From Ardenticatenaceae bacterium (lineage in GTDB: Bacteria; Chloroflexota; Anaerolineae; Promineifilales; Promineifilaceae), in the NCBI GenBank assembly GCA_020634245.1, contig JACKCC010000018.1:1-64000 (forward strand): DNA of 64,000 bases. Reading direction: 5' to 3'. The position numbers were made by a program, and so were the translations under genes. Shown here in pieces: positions 55,231 through 62,509 of the stretch. The notes under the pieces are model-generated. The model ran no database searches. It was not told the origin of the DNA and was given only the letters and a program-made list of their open reading frames with translations. The first letter of the stretch is position 1; every line of letters starts with the position of its first letter.

Positions 55231-55842
55231 TTATGCAATCAACTCGGCAAATTTTTCCTTAGAGCGCGCCTCTACCTGCTCGTGAATGCTCTCCCCATGA
55301 CTGTCCATCGTCACCACCACCGGGAAATCTTCCACGCGGATCACCCACATCGCTTCCGGCACGCCAAACTCCAGCTTTTTCACGTCAATCACTTCCTTCA
55401 CTGCCTGAGCGATGAGCGTCGCCGCGCCGCCAATAGCATGCAGATAAACCGCCGGTTGTTCCTGGCACGCCTTGAGTGTATTAGCGCCCATGCCGCCCTT
55501 GCCAATCACACCTTTCAAATTAAAATGGTTGATGACGTCGGCCTGGTATACTTCCTCGCGAATACTGGTCGTTGGCCCAGCGGCCACAAACGAATAGGAA
55601 CCATCGTCATGCTTTTTAACCACCGGCCCGCAATGATAAATAACGCCGCCGTCAAGGATTTCCTTCAGCTCATCATACAGTACAACTTCGTCCGGCTGCG
55701 GTTTGCCCTTGATAAAATGCTCTATCATGAACTTATGCGCCGCATCCCGGCCGGTCATAATCACGCCGTTCAAAAAAACCGTATCGCCTACTTTTAACGA
55801 ACGAATTTCTTCATCAGAAATCGGAACGGTTAACCTAAGCAT
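55231..55842 (-). CDS. Class I fumarate hydratase, beta subunit (C-terminal part)
   Basis: Second subunit of the oxygen-sensitive [4Fe-4S] fumarase of the TCA cycle. The start at 55842 (MLRLTVPISDEEIRSLKVGD) overlaps the alpha stop by eight bases and lies after AGGTG. Visible: VFLNGVIMTGRDAAHKFMIE, YHCGPVVKKHDDGSYSFVAAGPTTSIRE, GKGGMGANTLKACQEQPAVYLHAIGGAATL and EAMWVIRVEDFPVVVTMDSHGES. Length 203. L(+)-tartrate dehydratase beta is the main alternative; the two are hard to tell apart by eye. Confidence 0.92.
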   Translation of the reverse strand: MLRLTVPISDEEIRSLKVGDTVFLNGVIMTGRDAAHKFMIEHFIKGKPQPDEVVLYDELKEILDGGVIYHCGPVVKKHDDGSYSFVAAGPTTSIREEVYQADVINHFNLKGVIGKGGMGANTLKACQEQPAVYLHAIGGAATLIAQAVKEVIDVKKLEFGVPEAMWVIRVEDFPVVVTMDSHGESIHEQVEARSKEKFAELIA

Positions 55843-56731
55843 ATTGCACCTCCACACCCTCATCATTAATCGAAATATCCATGCTGGCCCGCCGGTTGGC
55901 CCAGCACATATAGGCCACAGACACAAAATAGGAAGCCGGCAACCGGTGCAGTGAACCGATCTTCACGCTCAAAACCGACGTTTTGCCGCCAAACCCCATA
56001 GGACCAATGCCCAATTCGTTGGTTTCCTCGTAGAGCCGATCTTCCAATTCGGCCAGCTCTTCGTTTTCGTTGCGATCTTCCAGTTTGCGGAACAACTGCT
56101 GCTTTGATTTAATGTAAGAAGAACCCCGGTCACCGCCAATGGCCACGCCCAATACGGCCGGGGCACAGCCTTTACCCTGGGCCTGCATGACCGAATCCAG
56201 CACCACACGGCGCACTCCTTCCAGATCGCGTCCCGCTTTCAAACCACCATCAGGCAGCTTATACTGAGCAGAGACGTTCTCGCAGCCGCCACCTTTCAGC
56301 AAAACATCCACGTGAATGTGCGGTTCGTCCCACTCGTGGAAGTGCATCGTGGGAAAATCTTCACCGGTGTTGTCGCCGCTGTTTTTTCCGGTCAGGCTGT
56401 CTACGGCATTGGGCCGCAAATAGCTGCGCTGGGTGGCAACGGCCGCTGCCGCTCGAATCTGGTCAGCCAGCTTGCGGGTGGAAACGCCCAGCGGATAGCT
56501 GATTTCGAAAATAGGCGTGCCGGTGTCCTGGCAAATCGGGGTGCTTTTTTCGCGGGCCATCTTCACGTTTAACAAAATCGTGTCAAACGCCCCTTTGGCC
56601 GCCGAGCCTTCGTCTTCACGGGCCTGAGCTTTGTTGAGTGCGTCCTCCATATCGGCCGGTAACTGCGTCGCCGCCCGACGGATCAGCTCAACAAAAGCAT
56701 CCGTCAAATCTTTTTGATTAAAGTCATTCAT
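55835..56731 (-). CDS. Class I fumarate hydratase, alpha subunit (Fe-S part)
   Basis: First subunit, carrying the [4Fe-4S] cluster. The start at 56731 (MNDFNQKDLTDAFVELIRR) was chosen for GAGGAG upstream. Cluster Cys seen in KSTPICQDTGTPIFE (near 68), GGGCENVSAQYKLPDG and MQAQGKGCAPAVLGVAIGGDRGSSYIKSK. PMGFGGKTSVLSVKIGSLHRLPASYFVSVAYMCWANRRA closes the core. About 298 residues. With the overlapping beta subunit it forms one enzyme. Confidence 0.93.
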   Translation of the reverse strand: MNDFNQKDLTDAFVELIRRAATQLPADMEDALNKAQAREDEGSAAKGAFDTILLNVKMAREKSTPICQDTGTPIFEISYPLGVSTRKLADQIRAAAAVATQRSYLRPNAVDSLTGKNSGDNTGEDFPTMHFHEWDEPHIHVDVLLKGGGCENVSAQYKLPDGGLKAGRDLEGVRRVVLDSVMQAQGKGCAPAVLGVAIGGDRGSSYIKSKQQLFRKLEDRNENEELAELEDRLYEETNELGIGPMGFGGKTSVLSVKIGSLHRLPASYFVSVAYMCWANRRASMDISINDEGVEVQYA

Positions 56732-56955
56732 AGTCTGTCTCCTCATTTGTGGGAATCAATGAGATAGTTTTCCCTCAAGAATTGTTTCTGGCGGCCATCC
56801 GCCGTCTGGTCAACTTTAACACTTTAAATGTAGCAGGATTTGAGCTGGCCAGCCAGTTTAGAATGGCACGTTTTGAGGGTGATGTTTGTAATGTAAAGCA
56901 ACTCACAGATAGCAAGTGGCAGGTTTGGGACTTGCCATCTGCTGTCTGCCCCCTG

Positions 56956-59460
56956 CTACAATTTAAGAGTCCGTAGACGCAGGGCATTACTGACCACGCT
57001 GATGCTGGAAAAAGCCATTGCCCCGGCCGCCAGGATGGGATGCAGCTGCCGTAAAAAGTCGGGTGCCCAGGCAAACGGGGCCAGAATTCCCGCCGCAATC
57101 GGAATCAGGATGATGTTGTAGCCAAAAGCCCAGCCCAGATTCTCTTTGATGTTACGCATCGTCGCTTTGGACAACTTGATGGCCTGGGGCACACTGCGCA
57201 AATCGCCGCGTATCAAGGTCACATCGGCCGTTTCCATGGCTACATCGGTTCCGGTGCCGATGGCCATGCCCACGTTGGCCTGCGCCAGCGCCGGCGCGTC
57301 GTTGATGCCGTCACCGACCATGGCTACCGTGTAGCCTTCGGCTTGCAGTTGGGCCACGTGGCTCGATTTATCACCGGGCAGCACTTCGGCAAAGACACGG
57401 TCGATGCCGACTTCGGCGGCAATCGCTTGCGCCGTGGCTTGGTTGTCACCGGTCATCATGACCACCGTCAGGCCCAGGTCTTTCATCGCCGCCACCGCTT
57501 CTTTGGAACCCTCCTTGATGGTGTCGGCCACGCCAATCAAGGCGCTGGCCTGGCCATCGACGGCCAGCCACATGGCGGTTTTGGCTTCGTTTTGCAATTG
57601 CTGCGCTTTGGCTTCCAGCCCGTTGAGATGAACATTTTCCCGCTGCATGAGCCGCAAATTGCCTAAGAGGATGGCACGGCCGTCCACCTCCGCCGCAATC
57701 CCATGACCAGCAATCCCTTCAAACCGGGCCGGCTCACTCAAAACCAGCCCCTTGTCATTGGCCGCACGTACAATCGCCCCACCCAGAGGATGCTCGGAAC
57801 CGCGTTCGGCGCTGGCGGCTAGTTGTAGGAGGTAATCGGTGAGCGGTAATCCGTCATCCGTCATCCGTAATCCGTTTACCGATAACTGATTACTGATTAC
57901 CACGTCAGTCACACTCGGTTCGCCTTTCGTAATCGTCCCCGTCTTGTCCAGGACGATGGCCGTCAGCCGGTGGGCTTGTTCCAGGGCGGCGCTGTTTTTG
58001 AAGAGGATGCCCTTCTCCGCCCCTTTACCCACGCCAACCATAATGGAAGTTGGGGTGGCTAAACCCATGGCGCAAGGGCAGGCGATAACGAGTACGGCCG
58101 TTAACCGGATCAGCGCCGGTACAAACTCACCCCCAACCAACCACCAAACCAACAACGTCAACAAAGCCACGCCGATGACAAAAGGCACAAAGTAAGCCGC
58201 AGCCTGGTCGGCAATCTTTTGGATGGGCGCTTTACTGCCCTGGGCCTGCTCCACCAGCTTGATGATTTGAGCCAGCACGGTCTCTTTGCCGACTTTGGTG
58301 GCTTCAAACTTGAACAGGCCCTGCTTGTTGATGGTCGCCCCGATGACTTCGTCGCCTACTTTTTTCTCCACCGGCAGGCTTTCACCGGTAATCATGGACT
58401 CGTCGATGGTGGAACGGCCGTCCACCACCACCCCATCCACCGGCACCTTCTCGCCGGGCCGGACAATCACCACATCTCCTTTCACCACTTCGGCGATGGG
58501 AATATCTAATTCAGCCCCGTCGCGCACGACCCGGGCTGTCTTGGCCTGTAAGCCCATCAGCTTCTTGATGGCTTCGCTGGTGCGTCCTTTGGCCCGCGCT
58601 TCCAGCAGTTTGCCCAACACAATCAGGGTGATAATTGCCGCAGAGGTCTCAAAATAAACGTGCGCCCCCAGTGCGTCTGTCTGCCAAAACGTCTTGGCCA
58701 GCAGGACAGCAATGCTGTAAATGTAAGCCACCGACGATCCCATCGCCACCAACACATCCATATTGGCGCTGCCATTGCGCAGCGATTTGTAGCCACCGCT
58801 GTAATAATCCCAGCCGACGTAAAACTGCACCGGAGTCGCCAGCAGTAAAAAGAGCCAGTTGACCCAGGTGGCGTGCGCCCAATGCCCGACCAGACCAAAA
58901 TCGCGGGACATACTCAACACAAACAGGGGCAGCGTAAACACAGCCCCCACAATCAACCGTATCCATTGATGGTGGATTTCGGCCTCGCGGGCGGCGGCTT
59001 CGGCATCTTGCAGCTCATCGGCGCTTTCGGCTTCGACCACATCGTAACCGGCCTTGCGCACAGCAGCCACCAAATCGGCTCGCGTCACGACGCCAGTGGC
59101 ATAATGAACGGCCGCTTTCTCATTGGCGTAATTGACCGTCGCTTCCAACACGCCATCGACCTTATTCAAGGCCCGCTCGATGTTGCTGGCACAGTTGGCA
59201 CAGGTCATCCCCAACAAGGACAGCTCTAAATCGGCCGTGGGTACTTTGTAGCCCGCCCGTTCAATGCGGGCAATGACTTGCGCCGTCGCTTCCTTGGTCC
59301 CCACCAACGCCGGATCGTAGGTGAATGTCACCTTTTCACTGGCAAAATTAACGGCCGCATCAGTCACACCGTCCACTTTTTTGGAATTGCGTTCCACGGC
59401 GGCCACGCAGTTGGCGCAGGTCATCCCCAAGACCGGCAAAGTCATTTGTTTTTCGGACAT
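56956..59460 (-). CDS. copA: Copper-exporting P1B-type ATPase with an inserted repeat
   Basis: Pumps Cu(I) out of the cytosol. The start at 59460 (MSEKQMTLPVLGMTCANC) was chosen for GGAG upstream. Two HMA domains with GMTCANC (near 12 and 78), eight helices, actuator TGES, the metal-site motif ACPCAMGLATP, phosphorylation loop DKTGTIT (Asp near 506), SEHPLGGAIV and GDGINDAPAL. Between DKTGTIT and SEHP, about 18-20 extra residues (ISNQLSVNGLRMTDDGLPLTD, read about 520-543) are encoded by a dispersed ATCCGTCATCCG-type repeat at 57831-57901. The frame stays open. It is encoded with copZ and csoR, so copper-inducible through CsoR. Confidence 0.95.
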   Translation of the reverse strand: MSEKQMTLPVLGMTCANCVAAVERNSKKVDGVTDAAVNFASEKVTFTYDPALVGTKEATAQVIARIERAGYKVPTADLELSLLGMTCANCASNIERALNKVDGVLEATVNYANEKAAVHYATGVVTRADLVAAVRKAGYDVVEAESADELQDAEAAAREAEIHHQWIRLIVGAVFTLPLFVLSMSRDFGLVGHWAHATWVNWLFLLLATPVQFYVGWDYYSGGYKSLRNGSANMDVLVAMGSSVAYIYSIAVLLAKTFWQTDALGAHVYFETSAAIITLIVLGKLLEARAKGRTSEAIKKLMGLQAKTARVVRDGAELDIPIAEVVKGDVVIVRPGEKVPVDGVVVDGRSTIDESMITGESLPVEKKVGDEVIGATINKQGLFKFEATKVGKETVLAQIIKLVEQAQGSKAPIQKIADQAAAYFVPFVIGVALLTLLVWWLVGGEFVPALIRLTAVLVIACPCAMGLATPTSIMVGVGKGAEKGILFKNSAALEQAHRLTAIVLDKTGTITKGEPSVTDVVISNQLSVNGLRMTDDGLPLTDYLLQLAASAERGSEHPLGGAIVRAANDKGLVLSEPARFEGIAGHGIAAEVDGRAILLGNLRLMQRENVHLNGLEAKAQQLQNEAKTAMWLAVDGQASALIGVADTIKEGSKEAVAAMKDLGLTVVMMTGDNQATAQAIAAEVGIDRVFAEVLPGDKSSHVAQLQAEGYTVAMVGDGINDAPALAQANVGMAIGTGTDVAMETADVTLIRGDLRSVPQAIKLSKATMRNIKENLGWAFGYNIILIPIAAGILAPFAWAPDFLRQLHPILAAGAMAFSSISVVSNALRLRTLKL
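57831..57901. repeat. Word-palindrome element inside copA
   Basis: GGTAATCGGT, GGTAATCCGTCATCCGTCAT and CCGATAACTGATTACTGATTACC: iterated ATCCGTC and TGATTAC words with inverted outer arms. Same style as the intergenic elements but in frame within copA. Confidence 0.7.
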
Positions 59461-59471
59461 GGAATCTCCAT

Positions 59472-59558
59472 TAGTCGGATAGTCTCGTAGTCGGGTAGTC
59501 AAGTAGTCAAAAGGGCTGCTCGACTACGAGACTGCCTGACTATCTGACTACCCGACTA
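59472..59558. repeat. Word-palindrome element (TAGTCGGGTAGTC)
   Basis: Left part TAGTCGGATAGTCTCGTAGT to 59508, right part from CGACTACGAGACTGCCTGAC to 59558, mostly inverted. It separates copZ and copA, and its TAG is the copZ stop codon. Confidence 0.8.
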
Positions 59559-59777
59559 TTGAATTTGAATGAGTCCTTCGGGCGGATAGTTGATTTCCTG
59601 CAATAGAGAGGCGATGCCATCCCAGGTGGCCGGGGTATCCCATTCAACGGTCACTTTTTTGCTTTCAATCTCGGCTTTGACCGATTTGACGCCGGGCAAA
59701 TCGCCCACTTCCATTTCGATGGTGTGGGTACAATGCCCACAGCTAATATTGGGAACCGTAAATGTTTTGCTTGTCAT
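59556..59777 (-). CDS. copZ: Copper chaperone of the HMA (CopZ) type
   Basis: A 73-residue single HMA domain that delivers Cu(I) to CopA. Metal motif ISCGHCTHTIE near 11-20; fold elements VKSVKAEIESKKVTVEWD and IASLLQEINYPPE. AGGAGA lies upstream. The stop TAG is provided by the adjacent repeat. It lies between csoR and copA in one operon on the minus strand. Confidence 0.93.
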   Translation of the reverse strand: MTSKTFTVPNISCGHCTHTIEMEVGDLPGVKSVKAEIESKKVTVEWDTPATWDGIASLLQEINYPPEGLIQIQ

Positions 59778-59811
59778 GTTATTATCTCCTGATAATGATT
59801 GAGTTTGATAG

Positions 59812-59905
59812 TTTGATAGTTTGCTGGTTTGTTAGTTTGCCAGTTGGATTGTTTGTTCGATGCATGCCTAACCAACTAACCAACCAACTGCCTAACCAAC
59901 TAACC
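59812..59905. repeat. Word-palindrome element (AACCAACTAACC)
   Basis: GTTTGATAGTTTGCTGGTTTGTTAG on the left and AACCAACTAACCAACCAACT on the right form an imperfect palindrome of iterated words, in the csoR-copZ gap. A short related stretch is at about 61139-61161 (CAACAAACTAACCATCCAAC). Confidence 0.7.
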
Positions 59906-59906
59906 T

Positions 59907-60185
59907 TCACAACTTGCCAGTAACTTCAAAAACACTGGTGATTTCTTGCAGGACTCGTTCGCGTTCTTCGGGGTCTTCGCCCTGAACGGCCGTCATCACA
60001 CAAGTATGCAAATGATTATCCAAAATCATCGTGCTGACCTTGTTCAATGCCGCCTGTACCGCCTGAATCTGGCGAATGACGTCGATACAATAAGTATCCT
60101 CATCTACCATCCGGGCAATTCCCTTGATATGCCCGGCAGTGCTGGCCAGACGCTGGGTCACCGCTTTTTTTGTCGTCTCATCCAT
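59907..60185 (-). CDS. csoR: CsoR-family copper-sensing repressor
   Basis: A 92-residue helical repressor that releases DNA when it binds Cu(I). The metal triad Cys33, His58 and Cys62 is intact (YCIDVIRQIQAVQAALNKV...DNHLHTCV). The N-terminal KKAVTQRLASTAGHIKGIARMVDEDTYC matches the family. First gene of csoR-copZ-copA. An operator-like C/G-run palindrome lies just upstream. RcnR- or FrmR-type relatives are excluded by the C-H-C pattern and the copper gene neighbours. Confidence 0.95.
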   Translation of the reverse strand: MDETTKKAVTQRLASTAGHIKGIARMVDEDTYCIDVIRQIQAVQAALNKVSTMILDNHLHTCVMTAVQGEDPEERERVLQEITSVFEVTGKL

Positions 60186-60200
60186 AACAATCCCCTCTAC

Positions 60201-60264
60201 TAAACCCCGTCCCCTATGGGGGGGGTATAAGTCAATAGTATCATGAACGAATCTTGCTCGTCAA
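60201..60264 (-). promoter_or_regulatory. Promoter and CsoR-type operator of the copper operon
   Basis: On the minus strand: TTGACG (60264-60259), 18 bases, TACTAT (60240-60235), then TATACCCCCCCCATAGGGG and ACGGGGTTTA (60229-60201). The run of C, an AT centre and run of G with TA ends is the known CsoR operator style. It overlaps the start-site region, so it fits repression and autoregulation. Confidence 0.75.
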
Positions 60265-60327
60265 GTCATAAAACATGCCCTAATCACAGATTAATAAATT
60301 TTAATGAAGAAAATAAGAAAAAAGGGG

Positions 60328-60356
60328 TTGACATGGGATTGGGAAAGTGCTATACT
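60328..60356 (+). promoter_or_regulatory. Perfect sigma-70 consensus promoter
   Basis: TTGACA (60328-60333), 17-base spacer, TATACT (60351-60356). Transcription would start near 60363 and meet a strong terminator at 60377-60420, 27 bases before the esterase start. Confidence 0.8.
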
Positions 60357-60362
60357 CTTAAG

Positions 60363-60422
60363 TGGCTCCCCCCCCAGAGGTGGAACGTTAGACGCCCGTT
60401 TAACGTCCACCTCATTTTTTTT
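60363..60422 (+). ncRNA. Candidate short leader RNA or small RNA ending at a terminator
   Basis: From the predicted start to the T-run is about 60 nt. The RNA holds a CCCCCCCC tract and the hairpin GAGGTGGAACGTTA / TTAACGTCCACCTC (60377-60390 and 60400-60413) with an eight-T run. It could be an attenuator for the esterase gene or a free small RNA. No riboswitch family was recognised. Confidence 0.5.
60377..60422 (+). terminator. Strong intrinsic terminator upstream of the esterase
   Basis: A 13-bp stem with one bulge, a loop of about 9 bases, and ATTTTTTTT. It lies between the consensus promoter and the esterase ATG. Confidence 0.85.
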
Positions 60423-60446
60423 GCCTTTTGTCGGTAAAACGGTAAG

Positions 60447-61130
60447 ATGCACCCCATGAGCGAACCCCAATTGGTTGAAAATGGCCCGGATCAAGAACAA
60501 AACAGCCTGGTTCATCGCGTTCAGCTTCCTCAAAATGCTGGTCCGCACCGGACAGTGGTGATGCTGCACGGCCGTGCCGGTAATGAAGATGTCATGTGGG
60601 TATTTGCTAAAACAATCCCCTCCGATTGGCTCATCATCGCCCCACGTGCCATCGAGATAGACCCAGATGGCGGCTTTAGCTGGCGGCTGCGTGCGCAGGA
60701 TGAGTGGCCCACGTTGGACCAGTTTGATGAGGCGGTAACGGCCGTTACCCAATTCATCCACGCCCTCCCCAATTTGTACAACGCCGATCCAGCCCACATT
60801 TATCTGATGGGTTTTAGCCAGGGAGCGGCCGTTTCCTATGCAGTTGCTATGCGTAATCCTGGATTGGTGCAGGGCATTGCTGGGCTGGTCGGCTTCATCC
60901 CCACCCGCTGCGACAGTGCTTTGGACGCCTCGCCACTGGCCGATTTGCCCATCTTCATGGCTGTGGGCAAACGCGATCCCCTCATTCCGCCAGAACGGGC
61001 CGCTGGCTGCGCCCAAACGCTGGTTATGGCCGGCAGCAACCTGGAATACCACGAATACGATACAGGTCACAAGCTCAATCACACAGGCATGCAAGACCTC
61101 ACTTCCTGGTGGGCTGAACGCAGCCTATAA
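60447..61130 (+). CDS. Phospholipase/carboxylesterase-type alpha/beta hydrolase
   Basis: A serine hydrolase of about 227 residues. Triad visible: Ser in LMGFSQGAAVSYA (near 125), Asp in AVGKRDPLIPPERA (near 176), His in YDTGHKLN (near 209). TVVMLHGRAGNEDVMW near 36 supplies the oxyanion region. The start is 60447 or 60456 (MSEPQL); the ribosome site is weak. An LPL2/YpfH-like carboxylesterase is the closest family; the substrate is unknown. It may be under the upstream promoter and terminator as an attenuated gene. Confidence 0.9.
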   Translation: MHPMSEPQLVENGPDQEQNSLVHRVQLPQNAGPHRTVVMLHGRAGNEDVMWVFAKTIPSDWLIIAPRAIEIDPDGGFSWRLRAQDEWPTLDQFDEAVTAVTQFIHALPNLYNADPAHIYLMGFSQGAAVSYAVAMRNPGLVQGIAGLVGFIPTRCDSALDASPLADLPIFMAVGKRDPLIPPERAAGCAQTLVMAGSNLEYHEYDTGHKLNHTGMQDLTSWWAERSL

Positions 61131-61178
61131 CCACCCGCCAACAAACTAACCATCCAACTAACTGCTGCAAAATTCAGG

Positions 61179-61231
61179 TTGACAATTGCCGTGTCAATTT
61201 CTATAATACTTTGTAAGTTCATTTAACTTAC
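61179..61231 (+). promoter_or_regulatory. Consensus promoter plus operator palindrome of the ROK gene
   Basis: TTGACA (61179-61184), 17 bases, TATAAT (61202-61207), perfect consensus. Immediately after it lies GTAAGTT-N5-AACTTAC (61213-61231), a perfect 7-bp palindrome over the start site, placed as an operator for the ROK repressor encoded 14 bases downstream. Confidence 0.82.
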
Positions 61232-61244
61232 TTAGTTTCGGATC

Positions 61245-62432
61245 ATGAAAAAAGCGACCCGGCAGCAAACTAAAACCCACAATACCCGCCTCGTTCTCAA
61301 GACAATTTATGAGAACGGTAATATTAGCCGGGCCGACATCGCCCGCACGACCCGCCTCACCCGCCCCACCGTTTCCACCATTGTGGCCGATTTGATGGCC
61401 GAAGACTTGGTGACCGAAGTGGGTCAGGGACCATCGGCGGGCGGCAAACGGCCCACACTGCTGGCCGTTGACCATGATGCGTACCGGCTGCTATGTGTCG
61501 ACTTAGGCGCACAGGAATTTCGCGGGGCGCTTATTGATTTGCAGGGCGAAATCGGGCAGCGGCTGTATTTGCCAACCAATAATCAAAAGGGTGAAACCGC
61601 TTTGCAGTTGGTCTACCAGATGATTGACAACTTAATGGAAGTAACGCCTTTACCGATTTTGGGCATTGGCATCGGCACGCCGGGCATCATTGACACGCAT
61701 GAAGGCATTATTTACGAGGCGGTCAATCTGGGCTGGCGCGATTTGCCGCTGCAAACACTGCTGCAAGCCCGTTATGATCTGCCAGTTCATTTGGCCAATG
61801 ACAGCCAAGCGGCGGCGCTAGGTGAATTGGTGTTCGGCCATGGCGACAAGGCCAGCAACATGGTTCTGGTCAAGGTGGGTTCGGGTATCAGTGCCGGGAT
61901 TGTACTGCACGGCCGTATCTTTGCCGGTGATAATTTCAGTCCGGGCGAGATTGGCCATCAAACGGTTTTGAACGGCAACAAACCGTGCACCTGCGGCCGC
62001 CAGGGCTGCCTGGAAACGGTCGCCAGCAGCCGGGCCGTCCTTGAAGGCGCGGCGGCCATCATCCAATCGCAGCCAGATTCAATTCTGGCCCAATTGGCGA
62101 CTAACGCCCCGGAATTGACGCTTGATTTGGTTTTGCAGGCATTTGCCGCAGGGGACACGGCCGTACAGTCACTCATCGCTGAGGTAGGTAAATATTTGGG
62201 AACGGCCGTGGCCAATCTGGCCTCCATCCTCAACATCCAACATATGATTATTGGCGGGCAGGTAGCCCGTTTTGGCGAGCCGCTGCTGGCAGCCATCCGC
62301 CACGAGGTCAACCAGCAAGTTTTGGGCCGCATTGCCGAAAATACCCACATCGAACTCAACAGTCTGGGCAGCGATATGGTCATCATGGGCGCAGCGGCCA
62401 TGGTTTTATCACGAGAATTAGGTGTCGTGTAA
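61245..62432 (+). CDS. ROK-family transcriptional repressor
   Basis: Sugar-responsive regulator. N-terminal winged HTH (NTRLVLKTIYENGNISRADIARTTRLTRPTVSTIVADLMAEDLV, about 14-58), then the ROK kinase-like domain: LLCVDLGAQEFRGALID, GIGIGTPGIID, VHLANDSQAAALGELVFG, and the zinc motif GHQTVLNGNKPCTCGRQGCLETVAS. 395 residues. NagC/XylR type. The operator palindrome just upstream suggests autoregulation. The ligand is unknown. Confidence 0.93.
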   Translation: MKKATRQQTKTHNTRLVLKTIYENGNISRADIARTTRLTRPTVSTIVADLMAEDLVTEVGQGPSAGGKRPTLLAVDHDAYRLLCVDLGAQEFRGALIDLQGEIGQRLYLPTNNQKGETALQLVYQMIDNLMEVTPLPILGIGIGTPGIIDTHEGIIYEAVNLGWRDLPLQTLLQARYDLPVHLANDSQAAALGELVFGHGDKASNMVLVKVGSGISAGIVLHGRIFAGDNFSPGEIGHQTVLNGNKPCTCGRQGCLETVASSRAVLEGAAAIIQSQPDSILAQLATNAPELTLDLVLQAFAAGDTAVQSLIAEVGKYLGTAVANLASILNIQHMIIGGQVARFGEPLLAAIRHEVNQQVLGRIAENTHIELNSLGSDMVIMGAAAMVLSRELGVV

Positions 62433-62437
62433 GGAAT

Positions 62438-62494
62438 GATAGATGATTTAAGATTGAAAATTAAAGAGATATCTTCAATCATGAATCATCTATC
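62438..62494. repeat. Word-palindrome element (GATAGATGATTTAAGATTGAA)
   Basis: Left arm 62438-62458 and right arm 62474-62494 are near-perfect inverses. It fills the 77-base gap between the two ROK genes and displaces any ribosome site for the second gene. Confidence 0.75.
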
Positions 62495-62509
62495 TTCAAT
62501 CATTAAATT

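Noticed and set aside
59463..59905. Possible CRISPR-like arrays of short repeats near the copper genes
   Set aside because: Words are 6-13 bases, irregular and palindromic, with no unique spacers of constant length and no cas genes.
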